A DNA stretch of 64,000 nt from an uncultured Bacteroidota bacterium. Lineage in GTDB: Bacteria; Bacteroidota; Bacteroidia; Chitinophagales; Chitinophagaceae. Under the pieces are notes generated by a model, which saw only the letters and a list, made by a program, of their open reading frames with translations, was not told where the DNA came from and did no database searches. Below are positions 9,610 to 18,748 of this stretch, piece by piece. The position numbers and the translations under genes are program-made. Numbering within the stretch: position 1 is the stretch's first letter; each line of letters starts with the position of its first letter. The stretch spans positions 26,036-90,035 of the forward strand of contig CAILLK010000157.1 in NCBI GenBank assembly GCA_903835005.1, read 5' to 3'.

Positions 9610-9612
9610 GTT

Positions 9613-10674
9613 ATGATAAAGCGATTTCTGAGTTGTTTTTTTATTTTATTTGGTATAGCCCTGCTTTATAGTTCTACATCCAGGAAACTGATGTCTTTTT
9701 TTAAAGTAGCAAAAGATAATAATAGCTGGTGGGGGGAATTTCAACTGACTAAAGGAGACCTTCTGGAATTGTCGCACCTTGATTTTATCCATAAACTGAA
9801 TACCCAACCTCAAAATAACTTAAAAGAATTTACCCATTCGCTCATTCCGGCAAAATATAATTTATATTTATTGGGAGACAGTTATATCTGGGGTTTGAAC
9901 AAATCAAACTTTGATGGACTAACAGATTATCACTCAATAGATTTTTATGGCATAAATTCCTTTCATTTAGACACAGCAAATAAGAATGCACTTATTATAG
10001 AGATATCTGAACGATTTATCAGGGAAACTATGGATCATAATCAGGTAACAGCATGTTTTTATGATTCCTTAAAAGGGAAAGACAGCGAAAATGGCAGTAA
10101 TAATACAAGGAGTGCGCCAGGCAAAGACCATACTATACTGGATTATTTTTCTTCAATTACTTTGTTTAATAAATACATTAATCAGAATCTCGAGTTCAAT
10201 CTCTTTACCTATAATTTTATGTTGCCTCTTTTTGAAACAAAAGCGGCAATCAATTACTATTTGTTTGGCAGGGCTTCGGGAGATGCAATTCTATCTGATG
10301 ACGAGAATTTTTTATTTTTAAAGGAAACAGCAGTTGACAATGGACCTAAAAGTTCTTTTTCAAAAATTACCAGTAAAGAAATCACAACTATAGTTCACAA
10401 TCTGAATGCACTAGATATTTATTATGAAAGTTGCGGGTTTAGCAAAGTATACCTATCCATTATTCCCAATCCTGTAACGATTATGCAACCCATCGGCTAC
10501 AATAATCTTATACCTTTGATTCAAAATGACCCGCACCTCAACATGCCTGTCATTGATATTTATTCCATATTCAAAAATAATCATGATGTATATTACTTAC
10601 CCGGAGATACCCATTGGAACAATAAGGGAAAACAACTTTGGGTTGACCTGGTAAATAAAACCTTACGGAACTAA
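9613..10674 (+). CDS. SGNH/AlgJ-like membrane-anchored acyltransferase partner, copy A
   Basis: The 353-residue protein has an N-terminal hydrophobic anchor (about 4-22) and an extracytoplasmic domain with SGNH-like motifs: LLGDSYIW with Ser90 as candidate nucleophile, and GDTHWNNKG with Asp332 and His334 as candidate acid/base. The order (GDS early, DxH late) is that of ordinary SGNH hydrolases and PatB-type acetyltransferases, not the reversed order of AlgX. Its position 3 bases after the MBOAT gene supports a role in placing the exported acyl group on a glycan. It is closely related to the next gene, with Ser, Asp and His at the same residue numbers. The role is inferred. Confidence 0.7.
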   Translation: MIKRFLSCFFILFGIALLYSSTSRKLMSFFKVAKDNNSWWGEFQLTKGDLLELSHLDFIHKLNTQPQNNLKEFTHSLIPAKYNLYLLGDSYIWGLNKSNFDGLTDYHSIDFYGINSFHLDTANKNALIIEISERFIRETMDHNQVTACFYDSLKGKDSENGSNNTRSAPGKDHTILDYFSSITLFNKYINQNLEFNLFTYNFMLPLFETKAAINYYLFGRASGDAILSDDENFLFLKETAVDNGPKSSFSKITSKEITTIVHNLNALDIYYESCGFSKVYLSIIPNPVTIMQPIGYNNLIPLIQNDPHLNMPVIDIYSIFKNNHDVYYLPGDTHWNNKGKQLWVDLVNKTLRN

Positions 10675-10684
10675 AATTCATAAT

Positions 10685-11758
10685 ATGGCTAAAAGATTTT
10701 TAAGTTTCTTTTTCATCATTTTCGGCCTGCTTGTCCTGTGGATGTCTACATCGCGCTCCTGCATGCAATTTGTAGCTGAGCACAGAGATAACAATACCTG
10801 GTACGGGTCATACCAGATGCTCCATGGCGACCTAGTAAGCTTATGTTACCTGGATATGGTTAAGCGCTTTAATCCGCCCCGCGAAAAAATCATCTTTAAG
10901 AAGCCGGCCAATACACTTACACACAACATTAATCTTTATCTGCATGGCGACAGTTATACTTATCAGGTACCTGATTCTGTCTTTTCAGGGATAAACAAAC
11001 TGTACTGGATTGATCGTAATCATGGCATGAATTATCATCTGGACAGTACAAAAAGGAACATTCTCCTAATTGAGGTTTCGGAGCGTTACCTGCGCCCCTA
11101 TTTCTCAGGTTTGCAAATGCTGGATGAGGTATGTGATTCCATGGTAAAAAAGAAGAAGCTGGCTCTTGGTAAATATGGTACCTACAACCAGATGATTTAT
11201 GCCTCAGTTCTGCAAGGTTTTAATCTCAACGATCTGTTCAATAAATATATTAATCAGAACCTTCAGTGCAACTTATTTAATTATAACTTCATGATGCCTC
11301 TTTTTGAATCGAAAGCGGCACTGAATTATTATGCTTTCAACAGGGCATCCGGCGATGTGGTCATTTCAAAAGACAGGAACTTTCTTTTCCTTAAAGAAAC
11401 TGTTTCGCTTACCGATCCAGGGAGTTCCTATATACCACTTACGCCTGATGACATTACCCGGCTGGTCAATAATTTCAATGCTATCTATGACCATTATAAG
11501 TCAGCTGGTTTCTCAGAAGTTTACTTATCGGCCATACCCAATTCTGCTACAATAATGCAGAACCATGGATACAATAATCTAATACCCCTTATTCAAAACA
11601 ATCCCAAACTGAGAATGAAAATTATAGATGTCTATTCACCTTTTCTTAAATCAACAAAGGTATTATACCAGCCATGCGATACACACTGGAACAACGATGG
11701 TAAGCTGTTTTGGCTCGATCTTGTCAATGAAAAACTGCAAAACCCGGATACAAACTGA
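10685..11758 (+). CDS. SGNH/AlgJ-like membrane-anchored acyltransferase partner, copy B
   Basis: This 357-residue paralogue of the preceding gene arose by tandem duplication. It shares the N-terminal anchor, LHGDSYTY (Ser90), the IEVSERYLRP block, a long near-identical stretch around YINQNLQCNLFNYNFMMPLF, and CDTHWNNDG (Asp332, His334). Catalytic spacing is the same as in copy A, while the N-terminal third and surface segments differ. The two copies may therefore have different acceptor or donor preference with the same MBOAT. It starts 10 bases after copy A. A 96-base gap containing a near-match TATCTTTA (11805-11812) separates it from the glycosyltransferase-like array. Confidence 0.7.
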   Translation: MAKRFLSFFFIIFGLLVLWMSTSRSCMQFVAEHRDNNTWYGSYQMLHGDLVSLCYLDMVKRFNPPREKIIFKKPANTLTHNINLYLHGDSYTYQVPDSVFSGINKLYWIDRNHGMNYHLDSTKRNILLIEVSERYLRPYFSGLQMLDEVCDSMVKKKKLALGKYGTYNQMIYASVLQGFNLNDLFNKYINQNLQCNLFNYNFMMPLFESKAALNYYAFNRASGDVVISKDRNFLFLKETVSLTDPGSSYIPLTPDDITRLVNNFNAIYDHYKSAGFSEVYLSAIPNSATIMQNHGYNNLIPLIQNNPKLRMKIIDVYSPFLKSTKVLYQPCDTHWNNDGKLFWLDLVNEKLQNPDTN

Positions 11759-11854
11759 ATTTGCTGAGTTCCGCGCAAAAAAAATCATTACTGGTGCAAA
11801 TAATTATCTTTACCAGTATCTGTTACTTCAATTAAAACTGCTGCATAGATCAGG

Positions 11855-13540
11855 TTGAAAACAAAAATTTCATACAGCCAACTGATATCCCAATTTCTTA
11901 ATAACCATTCACTGGTATTCAGCTGCTTTTGCATACTAAGTTTTATGCTGTACCTCCCGGCCGCAAAGGCAGGGCTGGTAGGCGATATGCCCTACCTCAT
12001 TGACTCAATCAATAATATCAGTTTCTTTGATTTTCTGAACAATAAAGGCGGCACAGCGCTTTATCAGGTAGCTTCCCTGAATTTTTATATTCTCATAAAA
12101 CTATTCGGAACCAACTTATGGCTCTGGTTTCTGTTTTATATCACTATGCATTCCTTTATTGGAATCCTGTTGTATAAATTTTTCAGCAGGTTGCTTACCG
12201 ATTCCGGAATTGATAATGCCCTGCCTATTTCGTTTATGGCTATTGTCTTGTTCCTTGTTTCTCCTCATGCATCTGAAGTGGTGGTATGGAAAGCATCCAA
12301 TCACCATTCAGTGGCAACTGCCATAATTTTCATCATCTTACTCTATGTTCAGAAATTCATTAAAAACCCCAAGCCCGGCTATGCTATAATTACCACCTGC
12401 CTGTTTTTTTACTCCTTATTTTCACACGAGTTTTTTTACCTCACTCCCTGGTTTGTACTTGTATTAATTTGCTTTTACGCCATTGCGCTGGGGTATGATA
12501 AAAAAAAAATCGGGAAATCGTTCCTGTATTTCTTCCTACCGCTGCTGCTGCTGTTTATTTTCCACCTGGTATTGCTGCAGCTGATAAAACATACCTACAT
12601 CTCCCATTTTGGCAAACTTGAAAAGATGCCCGTCTTCTACTACCTAGATAAACCATTGAAATATCTGTTCCATGTGCTATTCTTTGGCCGTTATTTCCCC
12701 GGTTACCGGAGAAGTAATATCTATGCCATCTGCGAAGCAAGAGGGATCATTATCAGCTTTTACAGCCTGTTATTGTGCATCTGGACGTACGTTGCTTTAC
12801 GGTTCAGGAAGGTTGGAATGAAAGTGAAAATTCTGGCGCTGCTCTCTGTTTACCTGATAATTATTTTTCTGTTCCTATCCCCTGTTGCTTTTGCCGATAC
12901 CATGCTGGTAACCTATGACAGGTATGTATACCCTTCACTTGGTTTTGCTGCTTTATTTATTGTTCTGCTGATCAGTTGCATACCTTATAAGGGCTTAAAA
13001 GTGGCTTTGATTGCTGGTTACGCCTTGATAAATATTTGCCTGACAATAAAAGTAAACATTTACTGGAAACAATCTGCCTATATAGTAAAGCGCCTGATAA
13101 ATGACTTTCCCGATCCTGGCAATAAAATTGTACTGCTGCTCAACCTGCCCGACGACCTTCATGGTGTACCTATGATATCGGCGGAGCATGATGGCCGCTT
13201 TAAAAAAATGGAAAATGCGCTGACCGCTCACAGGTACACCAACAAAATTTATGATGTTGCCGCCTATAATATGATTTCAACGGACGATGGTGCGCATGTA
13301 ATTATAGCCAACGACAGTACCATCCATGTCACACTGAATCAATGGGGCACCTGGTGGCTGCATGGCATGTGGGGCGCCGAGAGTTATGCTACAGAAGACT
13401 TTGATGTGAATATGATTGATGAGGGACATTGGTATGAGCTCAAACTCAAGCATACTGCAAATCAATATTTATTATTGTACCAGGCCGGAGCCCAATGGAA
13501 AGTGGTGGACCTGAACAAGAAGAATATCGACCAGTATTAA
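11855..13540 (+). CDS. GT-C-like membrane glycosyltransferase candidate, array copy 1
   Basis: The 561-residue protein has about 11 predicted TM helices over residues 20-400 and an extracytoplasmic C-terminal domain of about 165 residues. The first loop, AAKAGLVGD (Asp44), has the position expected of the GT-C catalytic Asp. SEVVVWKASNHHS resembles the ESVAWVSERKD region of TMTC/PMT-like proteins. DRYVY and GRYFP are conserved through the array. The C-terminal domain contains DGAHV (about 478) and NQWGTWW. It would use a lipid-linked sugar to glycosylate an exported acceptor; donor and acceptor are unknown. The start is TTG, and no in-frame ATG precedes the first TM. Confidence 0.65.
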   Translation: MKTKISYSQLISQFLNNHSLVFSCFCILSFMLYLPAAKAGLVGDMPYLIDSINNISFFDFLNNKGGTALYQVASLNFYILIKLFGTNLWLWFLFYITMHSFIGILLYKFFSRLLTDSGIDNALPISFMAIVLFLVSPHASEVVVWKASNHHSVATAIIFIILLYVQKFIKNPKPGYAIITTCLFFYSLFSHEFFYLTPWFVLVLICFYAIALGYDKKKIGKSFLYFFLPLLLLFIFHLVLLQLIKHTYISHFGKLEKMPVFYYLDKPLKYLFHVLFFGRYFPGYRRSNIYAICEARGIIISFYSLLLCIWTYVALRFRKVGMKVKILALLSVYLIIIFLFLSPVAFADTMLVTYDRYVYPSLGFAALFIVLLISCIPYKGLKVALIAGYALINICLTIKVNIYWKQSAYIVKRLINDFPDPGNKIVLLLNLPDDLHGVPMISAEHDGRFKKMENALTAHRYTNKIYDVAAYNMISTDDGAHVIIANDSTIHVTLNQWGTWWLHGMWGAESYATEDFDVNMIDEGHWYELKLKHTANQYLLLYQAGAQWKVVDLNKKNIDQY

Positions 13541-13557
13541 TCCTGATTAAGGCAACC

Positions 13558-13565
13558 TATCTTTG
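13558..13565 (+). promoter_or_regulatory. Candidate TAnnTTTG promoter box between array copies 1 and 2
   Basis: TATCTTTG is an exact -7 consensus match in the 51-base gap after copy 1, with 26 bases to the TTG start of copy 2. It suggests that copy 2 can be transcribed independently. Confidence 0.5.
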
Positions 13566-13591
13566 TTACTACAACTAACCCGCATTAAATT

Positions 13592-15280
13592 TTGACGGCA
13601 AGCCCCGATTATATCATTAAGCGACAGTTACAGAGCAGAAACCTGCTCTTATTTGCTGCTTATTGGGTAGTTCTGTTCGTTCTTTATCTGCCTGCAGCTA
13701 ATGCAGGCAGAGTTGGTGATTTCCCTGGCTGGGTCACATTCCTTAATGCCAATAATTTCATTGATTATATCAACCGCAAGGGATCAGGCATACCCAGTTT
13801 ATATCAGTTTACGCAAACTGTCACCTGGTGTTTCTACAGGTTGTTCGGGGCAAATGCCTGGCTATGGCATCTGATTTACCTCACCCTGCAGGCGCTGAAT
13901 GCTTTTTTACTGTATACCTTTTTCAGTAAGCTGTTCAGCAACGCGCATGTCCGCAATGCGGCTATTGCTGCATTTACCGGCGCTCTGCTGTTTTGCGTTT
14001 CTCCCTATATATCAGAAGTGGTGGTGTGGGAGCCGTCTTTTCATTATTTACTTGGTTTGCTGCTGATGCTGATTGTGCTCATATGCTCCCAGAACTACCT
14101 GATTACACAGCGAATAAAGTTTGCATGGTGGGGTGGTATCGTGTTTTTTCTCTCCTCCTACTCGCTCGAGGTATTTTACCTTACGCCACTGTTTGTCATT
14201 TCGTTGGCACTTTTTTACAGAGTAGTTCCGGGTGTTGAGCAAAAATCATTCAAAAACCTGATTATTTATTTTACTATACCGCAGATCCTTATTTTCCTGC
14301 TGCATCTCACCTTATTGCGAATATTGTACCATTCGGGTGTTGCGCATGTTGGTAATGTCGCTATTCAGGTCAATAATATCAATTTGTCCAAGTCATTAAA
14401 ATACCTGTTTCACATTGTCTTTTTAGGCCGGTTTTTTCCTGCCGCTACCAGAGCCAGAGTTTACCAATTTAGCGAAACGGCGGCCAGTCTCTGGCTTTTT
14501 TATGGCCTGCTTTTGATAGCAATTCTGTTCTTAATATCCAGGTACCGCCGGATGGGCACGCAATCATTAACAATTGTATTATTGACTGCATGGGTTGGCT
14601 GCTCACTTGGGCTTATACTTCCGTTGTGGTTTCCGGATACGGGTCTGGTAATTTACGACCGCTATACTTATGTGCTCGATTCATTTCTGTTCATGTTTCT
14701 CTCCTTAATTATCGGCTCCTTTTGCAACCGCACCGCATTTTTTATTATCGTTTTCATATACTCATTAGTCAACATAAGGTTCACTCACAAAGTCAATACC
14801 TACTGGCAGCAATCTGCCCATATTGTTAATAACCTGGTTGCCACATTCCCGAATGACCCAACAAAAAAAGTACTGCTACTCAACTTGCCCGAATGCCTTG
14901 TTGGTGTGCAGATGGTGGGCACCCGTGATGATGGTGAGTTCAGGATGATGTATAATTCCATCAGGCCCGATAAGATCACCAATCTGGTTTATGATGTAGA
15001 AGCATTTTATATGAGCAGCCCTGGTGACGGGGCTCATGTAAATGTTGTTAATGACAGCACTATGAAAGTAACACTTAACCAGTGGGGAACCTGGTGGCTT
15101 TATTATGGCTATGGCGCTACCAATTATGAGAATGCAGATTATAAAGTAATTATGCGCGACCAGGGCCACTGGTATGACCTAGTTTTGAAACATCCGGCCA
15201 ATGAATACCTGATTTTATATACCGTTGCTGATAAGTGGAAGAAAGTAGACTGGAATATAAAAGGTACCGACCAGAATTAG
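13592..15280 (+). CDS. GT-C-like membrane glycosyltransferase candidate, array copy 2
   Basis: The 562-residue paralogue has the same architecture: N-terminal multi-TM region, Asp43 in NAGRVGDFPGW, SEVVVWEPSFHYLLG, LGRFFPAATR, DRYTYVLDSF, then a C-terminal domain with PGDGAHVNVVNDS, NQWGTWWLYYGYGA and GHWYDLVLKHPANEY. The first extracytoplasmic loop shares IPSLYQFTQ with copy 3, so these two may be each other's closest relatives. The start is TTG at 13592, supported by the promoter-like TATCTTTG just upstream and the lack of an in-frame ATG before TM1. Function is inferred as for copy 1. Confidence 0.65.
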   Translation: MTASPDYIIKRQLQSRNLLLFAAYWVVLFVLYLPAANAGRVGDFPGWVTFLNANNFIDYINRKGSGIPSLYQFTQTVTWCFYRLFGANAWLWHLIYLTLQALNAFLLYTFFSKLFSNAHVRNAAIAAFTGALLFCVSPYISEVVVWEPSFHYLLGLLLMLIVLICSQNYLITQRIKFAWWGGIVFFLSSYSLEVFYLTPLFVISLALFYRVVPGVEQKSFKNLIIYFTIPQILIFLLHLTLLRILYHSGVAHVGNVAIQVNNINLSKSLKYLFHIVFLGRFFPAATRARVYQFSETAASLWLFYGLLLIAILFLISRYRRMGTQSLTIVLLTAWVGCSLGLILPLWFPDTGLVIYDRYTYVLDSFLFMFLSLIIGSFCNRTAFFIIVFIYSLVNIRFTHKVNTYWQQSAHIVNNLVATFPNDPTKKVLLLNLPECLVGVQMVGTRDDGEFRMMYNSIRPDKITNLVYDVEAFYMSSPGDGAHVNVVNDSTMKVTLNQWGTWWLYYGYGATNYENADYKVIMRDQGHWYDLVLKHPANEYLILYTVADKWKKVDWNIKGTDQN

Positions 15281-15282
15281 CC

Positions 15283-15290
15283 TATATTTG
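15283..15290 (+). promoter_or_regulatory. Candidate TAnnTTTG promoter box between array copies 2 and 3
   Basis: TATATTTG matches the -7 consensus and begins 2 bases after the copy 2 stop codon. Copy 3 starts 20 bases further (TTG 15311) or at ATG 15350. Confidence 0.45.
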
Positions 15291-15310
15291 TTACATAATC
15301 TTTTTAATTC

Positions 15311-17008
15311 TTGCATAGCTCAGATTCAACAAAAAAAATAAAGTTATCCATGATATTCCGGAATAGTAATTTCGGGATTTTCATTATTCTCTGGCTCCTA
15401 ACCTGTATCATTTACCTTCCTGCTGCAAAAGCCGGGTGGGTACTGGATTCAGCCGGCTGGCTGAATAATATACGGAACCTTAAATTCTGGCAATACGTCA
15501 ATAATACCCAATCCACAATTCCCAGTCTTTACCAGTTTACTCAGCTCACCACTTTCTTAATTTACAAATTAATCAATGCAAATCCCTATGCCTGGCATTT
15601 GCTTATGATAACGCTGCATACACTGAATTGCTTTCTTTTTTTCACAATCTGCTCCAGGCTTTTTGAAGATTCAGGCATCAAAAACGGAAAGAATATCGCA
15701 TTTGCAGGTATGCTTTTATATACAGCCTGTCCGCACCTATCCGAGGTTTTAGTCTGGGAGTCTGCCTTTCATTACATTCAAGGTTTTCTGCTTATCCTGC
15801 TGATATTATTATTTACCCAGCGCTACTTTCATACTACGCTGAAAAAATATGCCTGGATATCAGGTATACTCTATTTTTTTTCCACCTATTCGCTCGAAAT
15901 ATTCTACCTCACACCATGGTTTGTTTTGATACTTTCCCTTTATTATCGCCATGTTCTTGGATACGATAAAAAAGTTTTTAAAAAGGTAATATACAATTTT
16001 GTTGTTCCGCAACTATTGATGTTTGCCTTACACCTTATCATATTGAGGTCAGTTTACAACGGGCAAATGGCTCATCTCGGCCCTAATATATGGCAGCCAT
16101 TTTCAACCTATATTTGCAAACCGCCAAGATATCTCTTTCACGTTCTGTTTTTAGGCCGGTTCTTTCCATTAGAAACCCGCAGAATAGTCTATCTCGCTGT
16201 TGGCTCAAATGCCGGGCTCATCATTTTCTACAACATTTTTGTGCTGGTATGCCTGCATATCATTTCAAAATTCCACACCATGCAGATTAAGGGAAAAATC
16301 AGTGTCCTGTTTTTTGCCTGGGTTATTGTCAGCGTATCTATACTGCTGCCCCTTGCATTCCCTGATATGCTTTTATTGTATTATGACCGGTATACCTATT
16401 TCCTCGATGCATTCGTATATATGCTGCTTGCTTTCCTGGTAAGTTACATCCCGGCTAAGTATGTTGGCGCAATTTTACTGGCAATTTATGGCTTGATCAA
16501 TGTGTATTTTACAATCAAACTGAATCTGTACTGGAAACATTCCACCTATATTGATAACCGCCTTCTTAAAGATTTTCCCAACCCGGGAAATAAAACTGTC
16601 CTGCTTCTGAACCTGCCCGAATGTTATAATGGTATACCCATGATCGGAGCGGAAAAAGAAAGCCAGTTCAAAATGCTGTATAAATTATTTGTCAATAAAG
16701 ATTATTCAGGCAAAATGTATGATGTGGCTGCCTACAACATGATTACCAGGGAAGATGGAGCACATGTATATGTGCACAACGACAGCTTAATTACAGTAAC
16801 CCTGAATCAGTGGGGCACATGGTGGTGGTATGCGCAATATGGCGGCTTCAGTTACGAAAACGAAGATTACAAGCTGGAAATGAAGGACATGGGCCATTGG
16901 TTTGACTTAAAACTGAAACACCCTGCCGATCAGTACTTACTGTTATTCCAGCAGGGAGATCAGTGGAAGACAGTAAATATGAAGAAAAAAAATGAACAGC
17001 AATATTAA
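15311..17008 (+). CDS. GT-C-like membrane glycosyltransferase candidate, array copy 3
   Basis: The 565-residue paralogue has Asp46 in KAGWVLDSAGW, SEVLVWESAFHYIQGF, LGRFFPLETR, DRYTYFLDAF, and a C-terminal domain with EDGAHVYVHNDS, NQWGTWWWY, YENEDYKLEM and KHPADQYLLLFQ. About 11 TM helices precede the C-terminal domain. The start is uncertain: TTG at 15311 gives a 13-residue polar leader, while ATG 15350 (MIFRNSNFG) also leaves TM1 intact. The 3' end overlaps copy 4 by 17 bases, so copies 3 and 4 are probably translated from one mRNA. Confidence 0.65.
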   Translation: MHSSDSTKKIKLSMIFRNSNFGIFIILWLLTCIIYLPAAKAGWVLDSAGWLNNIRNLKFWQYVNNTQSTIPSLYQFTQLTTFLIYKLINANPYAWHLLMITLHTLNCFLFFTICSRLFEDSGIKNGKNIAFAGMLLYTACPHLSEVLVWESAFHYIQGFLLILLILLFTQRYFHTTLKKYAWISGILYFFSTYSLEIFYLTPWFVLILSLYYRHVLGYDKKVFKKVIYNFVVPQLLMFALHLIILRSVYNGQMAHLGPNIWQPFSTYICKPPRYLFHVLFLGRFFPLETRRIVYLAVGSNAGLIIFYNIFVLVCLHIISKFHTMQIKGKISVLFFAWVIVSVSILLPLAFPDMLLLYYDRYTYFLDAFVYMLLAFLVSYIPAKYVGAILLAIYGLINVYFTIKLNLYWKHSTYIDNRLLKDFPNPGNKTVLLLNLPECYNGIPMIGAEKESQFKMLYKLFVNKDYSGKMYDVAAYNMITREDGAHVYVHNDSLITVTLNQWGTWWWYAQYGGFSYENEDYKLEMKDMGHWFDLKLKHPADQYLLLFQQGDQWKTVNMKKKNEQQY

Positions 17009-18713
17009 TGCCGGAAGAATGAATACAGCTGCTCCAATAAAATTTTCCTTTCCACCAGGCAAAGCCAGTGTGAAGCCTGTTTATGTATTTGTGGCATTAT
17101 GGCTGATGTTGTTCCTGTTATACCTTCCGGCGGTGAATGGTGGCTGGGTATCAGACAGCATTGAGCACCTGGAGAAAGTAATACATGGTTCATTCCTGGA
17201 TTTTATCAATGCCAAAGAATCACGGGGCAACAGCTATCAGTTTGCCCGCAGTATTGATTATTTATTGTACCATTTGTTCGGAATGAATGTCTGGTTGTGG
17301 CTGATGCTGTTTATATCACTCCAGGCCGCCAATGCAACACTGCTGTTTGTATTGTGCACAAAATTGTTCGCTGATTCAGGTGCAAAGCATGGCATTACTA
17401 TTGCTGCAGGTGCTGTAATACTGTTCTGTATCTGCCCGCATATTTCCGAGGTAATGCTTTGGAAAGCTGCTTATCATTACCTGCAGGCCATGCTTATCTT
17501 GTTGTGCATATTGTTGTGGGTACAGAAGTTTCAGGCTTCGCAGCGCGCAAGTTATGCCTGGTATTCAGCCTTCCTGTTCATCTTGTCTGTTCTATCCGAT
17601 GAATTTTACTTCCTTACACCCTTATTTATTTTTACCTTAATAGCCTATTACCGGGTAGCGCTTGGCTACGACAAAACTGTTTTTAAAAAATCACTGCTGT
17701 ATTTTTTACTTCCGGTTATTATAATGCTGTTTTTGCATATCCTGTCAATCAGCTTTTCATCCGGTTCTTATGCGGCTGATCTGGGAGATGAGGCCAATCA
17801 GCCACTCTCAGGATATTTACGTAAGCCTCCATTATATTTGTTTCATATTATTTTTTTCGGCCGTTTTTTCTCCCAGGATTTCCGGCAACACATCTATGAT
17901 CTTGCAGTTGCAAAAAAGGGATTAGTGCTCGTTTATGGGCTGTTTGCTGCTCTGTGCATTTACATTATGGTCCGGTTTAAATATTTCAAGCCGGGCGGTA
18001 AAGTCACAACACTCCTGCTTACCTGGATGCTCTTTGCCATGGCAATGGTTTGCCCGGTCTGGTTTCCGGATATCCAGACTGTTCAGTTCGACAGATATAC
18101 CTATTTTATGCTACCCTTTATTTATCTAATAACAACCTTTTTCCTGGTCCATATTAAATTCAGAGAACTGGCAATAACCATCTGGACAATGTATGCCTTT
18201 ATCAATATTTATTTCACCTTAAAGGAAAATAACGACTGGCGGCATTCCAGCCATATAATTAATAAACTGATCAGCGACTTTCCCGTAGCAGCCGATAATA
18301 AAATTATTCTGCTGCTTAATGTACCTGCCAATATGAATGGAGTACCCATGGTAGGCCCATTTCTGCATTTTTCATTTAAGCAAATGTATAATCTTGAAAA
18401 TGTGCAGCAGATTACCAACCCAGTGTATGAAGTAGTATCGTATAATATGACCGGTCCCGGTGATGGTGCGCATGTAATGGTCATCAACGACAGTATGCTG
18501 CACGTAACGCTGAATCAGTGGGCTACCTGGTGGTGGTATGGTATGAGGGGCGCATTCAGCTATGAGAATGAATACTACAAAGTGAATATGATAGATGCAG
18601 GCCATTGGTATGAACTGACATTAAAGCATCCTGCAGGGCAATACCTGCTTTTGTACCAGGTAGGCGATAAATGGAAAAAAATAGACTGGACTTTAAGGTG
18701 TGATCAATTTTGA
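16992..18713 (+). CDS. GT-C-like membrane glycosyltransferase candidate, array copy 4
   Basis: The 573-residue paralogue has a longer polar N-terminus. Asp55 lies in NGGWVSDSIEH, followed by SEVMLWKAAYHYLQAM, FGRFFSQDFR and DRYTYFMLPF. The C-terminal domain reads PGDGAHVMVINDS, NQWATWWWY (Ala replaces the usual Gly), YENEYYKVNM, GHWYELTLKHPAGQY. In place of the LNLP element of the other copies it has LLNVPANMNGVPM. ATG 16992 overlaps the end of copy 3; ATG 17019 is an alternative. No promoter-like box precedes it, consistent with co-translation with copy 3. Confidence 0.65.
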   Translation: MNSNINAGRMNTAAPIKFSFPPGKASVKPVYVFVALWLMLFLLYLPAVNGGWVSDSIEHLEKVIHGSFLDFINAKESRGNSYQFARSIDYLLYHLFGMNVWLWLMLFISLQAANATLLFVLCTKLFADSGAKHGITIAAGAVILFCICPHISEVMLWKAAYHYLQAMLILLCILLWVQKFQASQRASYAWYSAFLFILSVLSDEFYFLTPLFIFTLIAYYRVALGYDKTVFKKSLLYFLLPVIIMLFLHILSISFSSGSYAADLGDEANQPLSGYLRKPPLYLFHIIFFGRFFSQDFRQHIYDLAVAKKGLVLVYGLFAALCIYIMVRFKYFKPGGKVTTLLLTWMLFAMAMVCPVWFPDIQTVQFDRYTYFMLPFIYLITTFFLVHIKFRELAITIWTMYAFINIYFTLKENNDWRHSSHIINKLISDFPVAADNKIILLLNVPANMNGVPMVGPFLHFSFKQMYNLENVQQITNPVYEVVSYNMTGPGDGAHVMVINDSMLHVTLNQWATWWWYGMRGAFSYENEYYKVNMIDAGHWYELTLKHPAGQYLLLYQVGDKWKKIDWTLRCDQF

Positions 18714-18748
18714 TAAATTTTGTTGTAAACAAGGGAAAATAAATATTA

